DNA from: Areca catechu
Taxonomy: Eukaryota > Streptophyta > Magnoliopsida > Arecales > Arecaceae
Direction: 5' to 3'
Assembly: GCA_021397845.1 (NCBI GenBank)
Contig: CM038048.1
Coordinates: forward strand, 29,200,727-29,264,726
Length of the DNA: 64,000 nt
Shown: positions 54,712 to 64,000 of the stretch, piece by piece
Layout: the number at the start of each line of letters is the position of its first letter
Numbering within the stretch: position 1 is the first letter of the stretch
The notes under the pieces: generated by a model
Databases searched by the model: none
What the model was told of the DNA's origin: nothing
What the model saw: only the letters and a program-made list of their open reading frames with translations
Made by a program: the position numbers and the translations under genes

Positions 54712-55697
54712 GTAAAAACATCGACGTTACTCTTAAGGAAGCCAATCAGCTCTAACTTAAGGTCTTCGTTGAGGGAACTTCCAATCTGGAGAACTTTGGT
54801 GGGGTTATCCTCCTAGAGGGGGACAAACAAAAGTTTTTCATCCAGCTGACCGCGACCGTCGGCCTCAGCCCTCGGGTCAAGCTGCTCTAGAGTAGGGTGG
54901 CCTTTTGACTACTGGTTTAGAATAGTTAAATACTGTCTGGCCATCCGACGGTCCCCTCTCATAATTTTGACCCCGTTCCTAGTTGGAAACTTCGCCAACA
55001 GGTGATAAGTGGACACGATGGCTAGAAACTTGTTGAGGGCTGGTCGGCCCAAAATGGAATTATATGTTGAGGTCATCCGGATGACCACAAAGTTGATGGG
55101 GAGAGTTTTCTAGAAAGGCTCCATCCCGATCGTCACAGGGAGAACTATTTTCCCTTCAACTCCGACAGAATTGCCCCCGAAACCTATCAGCGACACCGGG
55201 GATTCTTGCAACATGGACCTAGATAAATTCATTCTCACAAAAGCATCATATAGTAATACCTCCATGGAGCTTCCTTTATCAATAAGTATCCTTCTTACAT
55301 CATAGTTGGCAATCACTGCCGACACGACTACAGGATCATTTTCAAAAACATGGGACTCCAGGAAGTCTTCGTCAGAGAAGGTGATTGCATTGGAGCCCCT
55401 GGGTCTCTTGACAATGTCCAGACCATCTCCATGGCTCCATTCGGACTGTCGATGTAGCATGCCGACATCCCTGCCTGTCGGCCGTTGGTTGGGAAGCTTC
55501 ACCTCCTTCGGTGGGTTTCTGGCATTTGATGCTTTGGCCCGATCCCGATGGGGTCGGACATGCTTGCGTAGGTACCCCCTCCAGATGAGGTCTTCAATAG
55601 CATCCTTCAGCTGCAGGCATTCTTCAGTGCTGTGTCCATGGTCCTTGTGGAACCGACAGAATTTATCTTTATTTCTGTATGCAGCAGGGCCCCTCAT
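54712..55697 (-). pseudogene. Element B gag C-terminus and protease
   Basis: From 55697 (MRGPAAYRNKDKF): CRFHKDHGHSTEECLQLKDA, the Tat gag C-terminal module, then the protease VIANYDVRRILIDKGSS (usual Asp-Thr-Gly reads Asp-Lys-Gly) and SILGRPALNKFLAIVSTYH after a stop at 55110. The linker DRRMARQYL leads to RT with further stops. Confidence 0.87.
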
Positions 55698-56958
55698 CAG
55701 TCAAGGCCTCTGAAGGAAAGTCTCGTTCTCGATCTCTAGGAGGATTTTCTCCCTTGGAAGAGAGAGGAGCGCATAGGTCTCAAACCTCCTGGGAAAGTCC
55801 TTCGGCTTCGAACTTCGGTGCTGGGCCGACCTATTGCTATCATTCGGAGGTCAGACTTTAGGAGCCTTGTCGCTCCGCTTCTTGAGGGGTGGCCTTTCAT
55901 CTACCTAGCACCGGCTGGCCGCTTGCTCTTCCGCCAGGGCATACTTCTGCGTCCTGGCCAGAAGCTCACTGTAGCTTGTTGGAAACCTCTTATACAGGGA
56001 GAAAGTAAGCCCGGACGAGTGGAGCCCTCGCTTGAAGGCTGATATAGCTACCGCTTCATTCAGATCTGGGATTTCCATGGTCGATAAGTTGAAATGGGCC
56101 ATGTAATCCTAGAGGGTCTCCCCCTCCTTTTGCAGTACGAGGAAGAGGTAGTCGGTGTTTCTCGGAGTTCGACTGCATGTCCTGAAATGGGAGAGGAAGA
56201 GATTTTCAAGCTGAGAGAGAGTAAATTACACCTAGTCGGATGGTGTTGAACCATATCCGAGCAGTCTTCTTTAGAGTTGCTGGGAATGCGATACAGTAAA
56301 GGGCATCGGAGGTGCCCTGTACCATCATGTGGGCCTTATAGGTGCCCAGATGGTCCAGCGGATCGGTGGTGCCATCGTAAGGGTCCACCTGAGGGATTTT
56401 GAAGTGGCAGGGAATCATCTCCACCAGGATCTCATCGGAGAACGGGGGACGGGGATCGTATACCTGCCCCAACTCAGCCTTTTGCCAGTTAGCAATTTCT
56501 GCAATGCACTCCTCCATGCATAGAATCTTGCTGGTGTAGTCTCTCGGTAGTTTGGCGGTAAGCTGAACGCCAGCAGGAATGGATTCAGCATAGGAGGGCG
56601 AGGCAGATCTCACCCTCTTGTCATCGGCACGGGTGCCCAAATACCTTCGAGGCACTGAGATGGTAGGAGAATAATGCTGATGGACCTCCAGCTAGTGGCT
56701 TCCCTCAGCAACAGTTGGAGGATTAGTGCAGGAAGCAGCTGGCGATTGCTGTCGGTTGTCAGCCATCTCTTGAAAATGCTGAACCGCGGTGGTTAGTGTT
56801 TCAATGCTGTTCATTAACATCTGGAACTGTTGCAGTCCTAGAGTAATGGTAGGCTCAGCGATGGCAGTGGTGGCTTCATTTTTGTGGGGAGGTCCCTTGG
56901 ACCTGGATGGGGAAAGACCTCTTCTAGCAATGGCATTTGGAATTCTTCCCTTAGCCAT
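55698..56958 (-). pseudogene. Element B gag
   Basis: ATG at 56958: MAKGRIPNAIARRGLSPSRS, then IETLTTAVQHFQEMAD. The Retrotrans_gag domain is at 56420-56210 (YDGTTDPLDHLGTYKAHMM, LYCIAFPATLKKTARIWFN), followed by a shift near 56210 and MAHFNLSTMEIPDLNEAVAI, SYSELLARTQKYALAEEQAA. One stop (H* at 56692) splits the N-terminal part. It has close protein-level similarity with element A gag. Confidence 0.87.
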
Positions 56959-57024
56959 TGCCTGGCTGGGGAGATGGATTCCTCTTTTTAGAGAAGGGTT
57001 ACTGCCCTTCCTCTAGCACCAATC
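56959..57024 (-). other. Element B leader and primer-binding site
   Basis: Next to the 5' LTR the minus strand reads TTGGTGCTAGAGGAAGGGC (plus 57004-57022), in the place of a Tat-type primer-binding site. A very short leader leads to the gag ATG. Confidence 0.65.
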
Positions 57025-57829
57025 TGTTGCGGTGACTTCTCCTGGACCAGGTACGGTAGGTTGTGTTGGTGTTCTCCTTGCTCGGTAGACCTGCAATAAT
57101 GTCCCCAAGGTGCCAGTGATGTTCCGACGGGGGACCCTCCGATGCCTAAGTTAGCAGGAGCTTGAAGGCAACAGAATGGAGGAATCAAAGAGATAGCGTA
57201 AAGAGAGGGAAGAGAGTCCTTAGCTCAAAACATGGTCCCCTGGGCACCTTATATAGGCACAGAACAGTCCAAAATTCGTTAGAGAGGAGTCTGAAAAAGA
57301 TCGATATGACCCTAGGAGAATCTAGCGAGTGGCCACGTGGCATCCAGATAGGGCAGCATCGTGGGGGTAGTGGAGCAGTACCGTTGATGTGGCAAGAGTC
57401 TGTTGTAATAGAAAGGGAGTTTTTGGAACCCTCTGGGTTCTGAAGCATGTCCGTCAGATGTTGAGCAAGAAGGCCAGTTCGATGGGTCGAGCTTCCGAAA
57501 GAGAGCAGTGGGCCAGACCTCAGCAGGAGCGGGCTGTCAGACCTCTACTCCAGTGGGTCGGACCTTCGAAGGGGAGCAATGGGCCGGACCTCTGTAGGAG
57601 TAGGCCATCAGACCTCTACTCCGGTGGGTCGAACCTCCAAAAGGGAGCAGTAGGCCGAACCTTAGCAGGAGCGGGCCGTCGGACCGCTACTCCGGTGGGT
57701 CGAACCTCCGAAGGGGAGCAATAGGCTAGACCTCAGCAGGATCGAGCTGTCGGACCTCTGTTGGGGTGTCCATTGGAGCTTTAAAAGAGTGGCCCAGTCA
57801 GTCTGGCGGTGAGCCATTAGGGTATAACA
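57025..57829 (-). mobile_element. Element B 5' LTR
   Basis: 805 bp, TGTTGCGGTGACTTC to GGGTATAACA on the plus strand; 71-bp units at 57545-57760; minus-strand TATATAA at 57249-57255. TSD CTTTT follows. Confidence 0.92.
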
Positions 57830-57834
57830 CTTTT

Positions 57835-58263
57835 TAATGCTGACTTGCAAGTATTCGATGTCGGGATCATTACTAATCAAGTGTAGTGGCCACCAGAACA
57901 TTGCCATAAAGGCATGTAATGATCTCATCTGATCTCTTTGATTTAGATGGTAGATAATTTGAGGTCTTCAGTGACCCCCACTAACTGAGCACTTGAGTCA
58001 GGTCGGTTCCCAATGGCAACAACTATAGTTTTGCATGTATTATGAGTTCATTTGTTGACAATGCATGTGCATTTTGACTAAGATAAACATGTGCATTCAT
58101 ATGATAGCTCAACCATTTTGTTTAAAGAAATGAATGAATAGTTAAATAAGAATCATTCTTGTAAGTATGAAAATATGGTGGGTTTTTTCAACAATATCCT
58201 TTGATGTTTGATTTTGTGATCCTTCTAAATTTCACTGAAAAAGATTGAGGCTTGTTATCGCCT
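57835..58263. other. Candidate host DNA right of element B
   Basis: Continues 42147 after removal of element B. No retroelement hallmark. Several overlapping short open frames on the minus strand (e.g. VVAIGNRPDSSAQLVGVTED, 58020-57960), so none is decisive. It is AT-rich from 58020, like intron or intergenic sequence. Confidence 0.4.
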
Positions 58264-58268
58264 AGATC

Positions 58269-59709
58269 TGATGCGGGACAAAATATACATGCAAAATATT
58301 TTTTGTATTTTTATATGTTGAGTTATGTATCTAAATCCCAAAAATAAGGTCAAGAATTTAAGTAGAGAGTTCTGTGTAAAAATAAGAAGCAACAGTATGC
58401 AAGTAGATCCTTAAAATGATAAGGAAGAAGGACCGCCGAGGCTGAGAAGCCCCAGTTGGGCTAGTTCCCATTCAATATCACTACTGGCAAGTAAAGGGTG
58501 TGTACCTGATAGGATCGTGCAGATGAATCCTTGCAAAGGTCGCTCTTCGCTCCCGGATGTGACCTGGATGATCAAGCCGAAGACCCCGCAGATTCGTGGC
58601 TTTCAACCCGGTGATCCGATCGTTGCCCGACTGGAATCTATGGATTTGTAGACTTCAGGGACCTGGAAATCGCCTGTCAGGGGTTAGAAAATAATGTACG
58701 AATGAAGAAATAAATTGAAAACAGCAAGAAAAGAGATGTTTTTGTGTTAGGCGGCCAAGGCTGGAGATGATGGCTTCTAGGGTTTTGATGGTGGCTAGAG
58801 GAAGGGCGCAGGAGACAAGGAAAAAGAAGGGGTTCACACAGATTCCCCTTAGCACACAGCAAGCACACAACAAAAGTTAGAAAACTCAATTTATATTCAT
58901 GAAAAATTATCAAATTTTCATACAAGGGGTCCCTTATATAGAGTAATGAGACTTACGGCCCACGCAAAAGAAAACAAGGAAAATAAGGGGTGCCCACTTT
59001 CTTCCTAAAGTGTGGAGTTGAATACATGGAAGAAAACACTCTCATGCCATGCAAAATCCTTCCAAACAAGGTAGGTAGTGGGCAGCCAAAGGGGGGGACC
59101 AAGGGGTGCCAACTTCTTACTTGTCTTGGCTTGGGGTGGACCACTTCTTTCCTAAGCAAGCTGGCATGAATCATGGGATTCATGTTTATCTGTTTTGACT
59201 TTCCTTCTTGTCATGCTGGCATGTGAAGTTGGTGTGCTTGGGGTGTGGAAGGGGTGTGCTGGTGTGTGGTCATCAACTCCTCATGCATGGGCCGACTTCA
59301 TGATCCTCCAAGTAATCCTAGGTGGCGAAATCCAGGGTGTGACTGGGACTCCATGTGGCTGCTGAGATGGCATGCTGGGTGGTGTCCTTCACATGCTTAA
59401 GTCTTCTTTGACTGGGCTTGACTCAATATAGAGTCAATAAAACTGGACATGATTACAAGACTCAGAATATGATTAGCTCAACATGAGCTGACCTGACCGA
59501 CTGATCCAAAATCCTAATGGTATGGATCAAATGCTACATACATGACTCAATTGTGAAAAGGCCAGAAACATGACTCAGGGGCCAAAGTGGGAGCTCAAAT
59601 AGGCTAAGCCCTTAATACAAACTGGACTTAAATAGACTAACACTACTACGAAATCCACAGAGGGTTGAGAAACCTCTGTCTTATTCTGGTGCCTCTGGTG
59701 TCCGCACCA
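58269..59709 (-). mobile_element. Solo LTR, chromovirus type
   Basis: 1441 bp, minus-strand TGGTGCGGACACC to GTCCCGCATCA, flanked by TSD AGATC (58264-58268 and 59710-59714). The ends match those of elements D and E (TGGTGTGGACACC, GCCGCATCA), the middle is diverged. Open frames inside are LTR sequence. Confidence 0.92.
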
Positions 59710-59757
59710 AGATCATCGTGGCCTTCAACTCTGACATGGCTAGAATAAGTGGACTTC

Positions 59758-60970
59758 TGTCGGGAGACCTTCGAAATGGCCGATCTTGTAAAAAAGAGAA
59801 GAAGACCTGGACCGGGGATTCCGATGGGGGTACTTAACAATCAAGTCAGTGGACGATCAAGGAAAACAAATATCCTCCTTAGCAAAGCCCAAGGTGGCCT
59901 CTATGTTCAAAGGATATGGAAAAGAAAGAGTAGAAATTAGAGCAATGGGAGTTTGAGGGGGAGTCTCCAAATGGTGCTCCTGTCCTTCGGATGGCTCCTC
60001 TTTGTATGCTCATATCTATACTTGTTTTTTACCTTACCTTTCACCAGAGGCCCCTTTGGGCTTTTTATAGAAGCATCTTTCATCTGGCAGGGCTTAGAGC
60101 CCTGGTCTGACACTCTCTTGCTGTGGCTCCTATGGGCGGAGTGCAGGTTTGTCCCTGCCTCCCCTAGAAGGTGGGGGACTAGATTCGAAATCCTCGGAGG
60201 AAGCTTCTACCATGCAGGCAAAGTACTGCAAAGATGCGTTCTCACCATAATGAGTGTGAGTGGCATGCCATGAGGCCTGACACCTGGATAAGACACTTCC
60301 TCTTACGGGTGGCGTGCTGCCACACCTCGGACCTGGCAAAGCATGAGCCTGGTGGGAGATATCGTAAGGTTTGAGACTCCTGGTAACCATTCCTCTTCCG
60401 AGTGGTGTAGGTAGTGGATTGCTGGGTGCGACACCCTGGGTGGCATGCCTTTCCAAAGGGGGTGCCAATAATGTACTGTAGGGCATGGTGCTCCAATAGA
60501 GCGCCTCTCCGTAGGGGGTGCAGGCGATGTGCCTCTGGCAGAGCACTCTTTCACAGGAGGTGCAGGTGACGTGCCCTGGCAGAGCACCACTCCATAGAGG
60601 TGGCAGTTTTTCTGAGCGACATGGGGGTCCGGTGAGGATGGTGACACCACCTGCTGGGGTCTCTATCCCGGCCACTCCTAAGGTCATTCGGGGGGTAGAC
60701 CGGGTCCGCTTGTCTTTATCTATACTTGACTTCAGGTAAGGAATTCGACCTCGGACGGGAGCTCAACCTCGGATAAGAGCTCGACCTCCGTAGGGAGCTC
60801 GACCTCGGTAAGAAAATCGACCTCGGATGAGAGCTTGACCTCGATAGGGAGCTCGACCTCGGCACCTATCTGGAGATAGTATCCAGGTGGCACCTTTTGC
60901 CAGTCTATCTACAAGCTCATCCGCTCAGTGGGTCAGATATAGGCTCCATTTTAGTGGTTGTGCCACATCA
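59758..60970 (-). mobile_element. Tat element T3, 3' LTR
   Basis: Plus-strand TGTCGGGAGACCTTCG to TGTGCCACATCA, about 1213 bp. Minus-strand TATAAAAA is seen as TTTTTATA at 60062-60069; GGGGATTCCGATGGGGGTAC (59815) is in the place of the R-region motif of elements A and B. An 18-bp repeat lies at 60738-60862. The adjacent minus-strand tract GAGAGTGGGGGATATC is the polypurine tract. The partner LTR is outside the window. Confidence 0.75.
60738..60862. repeat. 18-bp tandem repeat, about 7 copies
   Basis: Units of the form AGCTCGACCTCGGATAGG recur seven times with small changes (one unit is 19 bp) in the U3 side of the T3 LTR. Confidence 0.92.
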
Positions 60971-61499
60971 GATATCCCCCACTCTCGAGCCCAGAGCATG
61001 ATGTGGTGCTCAAGATGAAGGAAGTTATGGTGATGCTAATGTGGAAGGATATTTAGCCTGTGCCATTTAATGCCTCGGCCACTGATGACTTGTAGATTGT
61101 TCCTCGGTGCCAACGAGGGGGTGCCACATTAGCTAGCACCGGAGGAGCATGATGATTTGTGCTCAGCTTGAAGTGGTTTCCTGCATATCGAAGAACCATT
61201 CTCAGTGAATTTTGACACGTGGCGAGCTTCCAATAGTTGGGGAGGCTGAAGGATGCATGTTTTGATAGTACAATGTGACGGGGTGCTGTCAAGCTTTTGA
61301 AAAGCAGTCATTTTGTCTTAGTCATCTCTTAAGAACCTTCGAGCGAGAGAGAAAGGGGAGAGCCAGAGCCTTTTCTTTCATTCCCGACCTTCCTGACCTG
61401 AGGCATTCTAGGTTAGTCCCTTTCTTCTTTGCTTCCTTCTCCTTTGGCCTATGCCGAAGGGAATCTATTAGAGTTTAGGTCCTTCTTCTCCTTCATCTT
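60971..61499. other. T3 interior next to 3' LTR
   Basis: After the polypurine tract this corresponds to the leader of the antisense ORF in elements A and B. No PF04195 ATG is reached before the Copia insertion at 61500. A purine tract, GAGCGAGAGAGAAAGGGGAG (61341), and a CT-rich run precede it. Nothing else supported. Confidence 0.55.
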
Positions 61500-62856
61500 T
61501 GTTGACCCCTGGAATGATTTCGATGATAACAAAATATTGGAGCATGCATTTGATACTAACACTTTTCAAATGTTTAAGAAGTTTGTAGGATGTTTTAAAT
61601 GTATAATCATTCATCCTACAATTCTGAGATCATTGTAGTGTATCAATGTACTCATAGAAAAAGTTTCATGTATTTAAGAGCCCTGTGAAAATTTATTTGT
61701 ATATTCATGTGAAAGGGTCAAATTTATGTAATTTTTAGTTTAAATGTCTTAGATTAGGTTTAGAAGTTGTTTGAAAGATGTTGGAAGAAGTTTGAAGTTG
61801 TTTGGAAGCATTTGGAGAAAGTTCACTTAAGCCGACTCAAGAATTAGAGCTGATACATTTTCTTGGCACAGCACAGAAAATTTCATGATACAGTCATCCA
61901 AATTGATTCATGGAAAATAGAGCCGACTCCTCCAGAGTGAAGAAAATCTAGTTCTGATAACACAGTCATCCGAGCTGACCCATGAAGAATAAAGCCGACT
62001 TCTCTAGTGTGAAGAAAAGCTAGTTTTGATAAAACAGTCATCCGAGCTGACTCGAAGTCTGTGAGCCAACTCAAATCCCAGTTTTTGAACAGTAACGTCT
62101 AGTTCTAGAATTCAAATTTCTTGAAGAAAAAACCTCTCCAGTGGCTAGTTTTTGATTTCCAAGGGATTCTAATGGCTATATTCACTTGGGAACACTTCAA
62201 GAAGCTATAAATGAAGGATTTAAGTGAAGAAAAAGAAGGGTTTTAAAGCTTTGAATATTCTAAGTGCATTCAAGAGAAAAGACTCAAGTTCTTCAACTAC
62301 TTCCCACCAACTTCTTGAGTTATTCTTTGAGGAATTAAGTGAGCCTTGAAGAGCATTGAAGCAGCAATCAAGAAGGCCTCATTAAGAGCTTCAACTACAA
62401 CCTTCTAACACTTTCAGTTTGTCTTTGTGTTGCTTCCATTTTTACTCTATTTTGAGTTTTTTCAAGTACAGCAGGTGGCTGTAACTTGTGGATTGTTTTG
62501 AGGTTGATTGTTTAGCCTTGAAAACCAAGTTAGGTTGTTAGTGAGCCTGAAAAAACTAACATTGTATTGGGTTTTGGATTGTGAGCCCTTAGAAAAACAA
62601 TCCAGTTGTATTCGGGAAGAATATAATGGAAATCCCAAGTGTGCACCTTGGATAGTGGATGTAGGAGCTGGGTTGCTCCAAACCACTCTAAATTTATGGT
62701 GTTTGTGATTGTTCTTGTCTTTGCATACTCATTTGCTTCCACACATAATACTTTATACACTTTACTCACCACATAAAGTTTTCAAAAGGCACATACTTGT
62801 TAAAATTGTTTTCAAACCCAATTCACCCCCCTCTTAGGTTGGCCAACTGGGCAATA
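61500..62856 (+). mobile_element. Copia 5' LTR
   Basis: 1357 bp, TGTTGACCCC to GGGCAATA (expected CAACA). The middle (61830-62060) has repeated GAGCTGACTCA and AGCCGACT motifs, counterparts of the GTCGAC units of the LTRs at 1-2362. The end, CCCAATTCACCCCCCTCTTAG, is shared with 2320-2345. Confidence 0.87.
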
Positions 62857-62858
62857 AG

Positions 62859-62870
62859 TGGTATCAGAGT
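62859..62870 (+). other. Copia primer-binding site
   Basis: TGGTATCAGAGT, one base from the initiator-Met tRNA complement TGGTATCAGAGC, three bases after the LTR end. Confidence 0.85.
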
Positions 62871-62913
62871 CACGTCTCAATGCCATTAATCTAATGATTA
62901 AGAGAAAAGTTCA

Positions 62914-63960
62914 ATGGCAACCCAAATGAGCACATCTTTGGCCGAAGGTCAATCAAGTAATAGACCTCCACTATTCACCAGCACCAATTACACTTATTGG
63001 AAGGCTAGAATGAAAATATATATACAAGATGTTGATTTTTAATTAAGGAAGATAATCTTAAAATGACCTCACATACCCATGAAAAAAGTTGATGGCATAG
63101 ACATTCCAAAATCGGAAGAGGAATGGGATGAATATGACATGAAAATGGATGAATTGAATGCCAAAGCCATGAATCTTCTTTATTGTGCTTTGGATGCTAA
63201 TGAGTTTAACTGAGTTTTCACTTGCATTTTGGTAAAGAAAATTTGGGATAAACTACAAGTTACCCATGAAAGCACAACACAAGCGAAGACCTCCAAAATT
63301 AATATTCTTGTGCATAATTATGAGCTCTTTAAAATGGAACCAAATAAAATAATATCTAAAATGTTTACTAGATTCATAGATATTATAAATGATTTGAAAA
63401 GTCTTGGCAAGGTATATTCTAATGATGTTCTTATCCAAAAGATACTTAGATGTTTACTAGATAAATGGGATCCCAAGGTCACTGCAATTCAAGAGGCCAA
63501 GGACTTAAACACACTCCCACTTGATAACTTCTCGGTTCTTTAATCACACATGAGCTAACAATGCAGCGCTGCAGCGAAGATGATAGCAAGAAAAAGAAAT
63601 CTATAACTTTCAAGCTTGCAGCTGAAATCAAAAAGCAAGAAGAAGAAAAAGAAGAAGAAAAACCCTCGTCTGATGAAGAACTAGAAGATGATGACATAGC
63701 CTTCGTCATGAGGAGATTCAGGAGATTTATGGACAGAAGAAAGTCAAGGTACTGGAGGAAGTACCTTGGTAAAGTTAAGCAAAGTAAAGAGAAAGATAAA
63801 GATAAAGATAAAGAAAAAGAGCAACAACCCATATGTTATGAATGCAAAAAGCAAAGGCACTACCATTTACAGTGTCCTACATTGAAAAAGGGATACAAGA
63901 AGAAGAAGAAGAAATCCATGATGGTTACATAGAGCGACAACGATGAATCTACTTTAAATG
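62914..63960 (+). pseudogene. Copia gag with zinc knuckle
   Basis: ATG at 62914: MATQMSTSLAEGQSSN, PPLFTSTNYTYWKARMKIYI (typical Copia gag N-terminus), a stop after DVDF, then EEEWDEYDMKMDELNAKAM, a stop, and VKKIWDKLQVTHESTTQAK to 63543 (UBN2-type gag domain). A frame change near 63550 continues as a Lys/Glu-rich segment and the knuckle CYECKKQRHYHLQC, where the usual Gly before His is Arg. TAG near 63930 replaces an expected Trp codon. Four or more disabling changes; the particle protein cannot be made whole. Confidence 0.87.
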
Positions 63961-64000
63961 AAGAGGAAGAGACTTAAAAAATAGCCAATATATGTTTGAT

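Larger units (their letters stand above)
42148..57834 (-). mobile_element. Tat element B (Ty3/Gypsy), full span
   Basis: LTRs 42153-42937 and 57025-57829 with TSD CTTTT (42148-42152 and 57830-57834). Minus-strand order: 5' LTR, PBS, gag, protease, RT, RNase H [element F inserted], second RNase H, integrase, two tandem arrays, antisense spliced ORF, polypurine tract, 3' LTR. Same plan as element A with a different LTR family. Stops and frame changes throughout. Confidence 0.93.
61500..64000 (+). mobile_element. Copia element, 5' part, cut by window end
   Basis: 5' LTR 61500-62856, PBS at 62859, gag from 62914 with zinc knuckle at 63832; protease and beyond lie outside. The LTR start, TGTTGACCCCTGG, and end, GGCAATA, resemble the two LTRs at 1-2362. 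It interrupts element T3. Confidence 0.88.

Noticed and set aside
57835..58020. Minus-strand exon calls right of element B
   Set aside because: All three minus frames are open for 25-35 codons, so no frame can be preferred without outside data.
59953..60273. 106-codon hydrophobic frame (MRGSLQMVLLSFGW...)
   Set aside because: Within the T3 LTR with overlapping minus-strand frames; no support for a gene.
62859..62870. tRNA gene fragment
   Set aside because: Only the 12-base primer-binding complement of initiator tRNA is present, at an LTR border.

Overview
This is a stretch of plant nuclear DNA made almost entirely of nested LTR retrotransposons. Evidence: long direct repeats with TG...CA ends and 5-bp target-site duplications (TSDs), primer-binding sites resembling TGGTATCAGAGC, and plant Ty1/Copia and Ty3/Gypsy proteins. 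Copia-type gag and RT occur beside two Gypsy lineages: Tat-like (second, archaeal-type RNase H plus an antisense PF04195 ORF) and chromovirus (C-terminal chromodomain). The families look monocot-like, possibly palm, but that is only an impression. I see no tRNA, rRNA, CRISPR or intact protein-coding gene; every retroelement frame carries stops, frameshifts or interruptions.

Layout. 1-2362: two related Copia LTRs in opposite orientation, one apparently inserted in the other. 2363-5521: relic 3' end of a plus-strand Tat element (antisense ORF, 89-bp array, LTR). 5522-7306: decayed Copia RT/RNase H, followed by its 3' LTR (7307-9125), which continues at 41299-41489. Inside that LTR sits Tat element A (9121-41298, minus strand, TSD TGATC). 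A's pol is split by chromovirus C (19993-38350, plus). C was remodelled by a minus-strand chromovirus E (5' LTR, leader, gag start), a Copia-like solo LTR (22671-23537), a solo LTR (34704-36249, TSD CTTTG), and chromovirus D (23812-32350, TSD CCTAG), the best preserved element here. 41490-42147 and 57835-58263 are the only candidate low-copy host DNA.

42148-57834: Tat element B (minus, TSD CTTTT), with a spliced antisense ORF, two tandem arrays, and gag-pol broken by element F (48703-53566). F has 1.6-kb LTRs but only 85 bp of internal sequence; its right LTR carries a further solo LTR (51342-52938, TSD CAAGA). 58269-59709: chromovirus-type solo LTR (TSD AGATC). 59758-61499: 3' LTR and internal start of Tat element T3, cut by a Copia element (61500 to window end) showing its 5' LTR, PBS and broken gag.

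Inferred order of events: Copia relic, then Tat A, then chromovirus C, then E and the solo LTRs, then D (LTRs differ at about 30 of 1322 sites by eye). The most unusual content is the intron-containing antisense ORFs of the Tat elements, the unrelated tandem arrays at one fixed site in those elements, the near-empty element F, and a 50-bp inverted repeat at a deletion junction in C.
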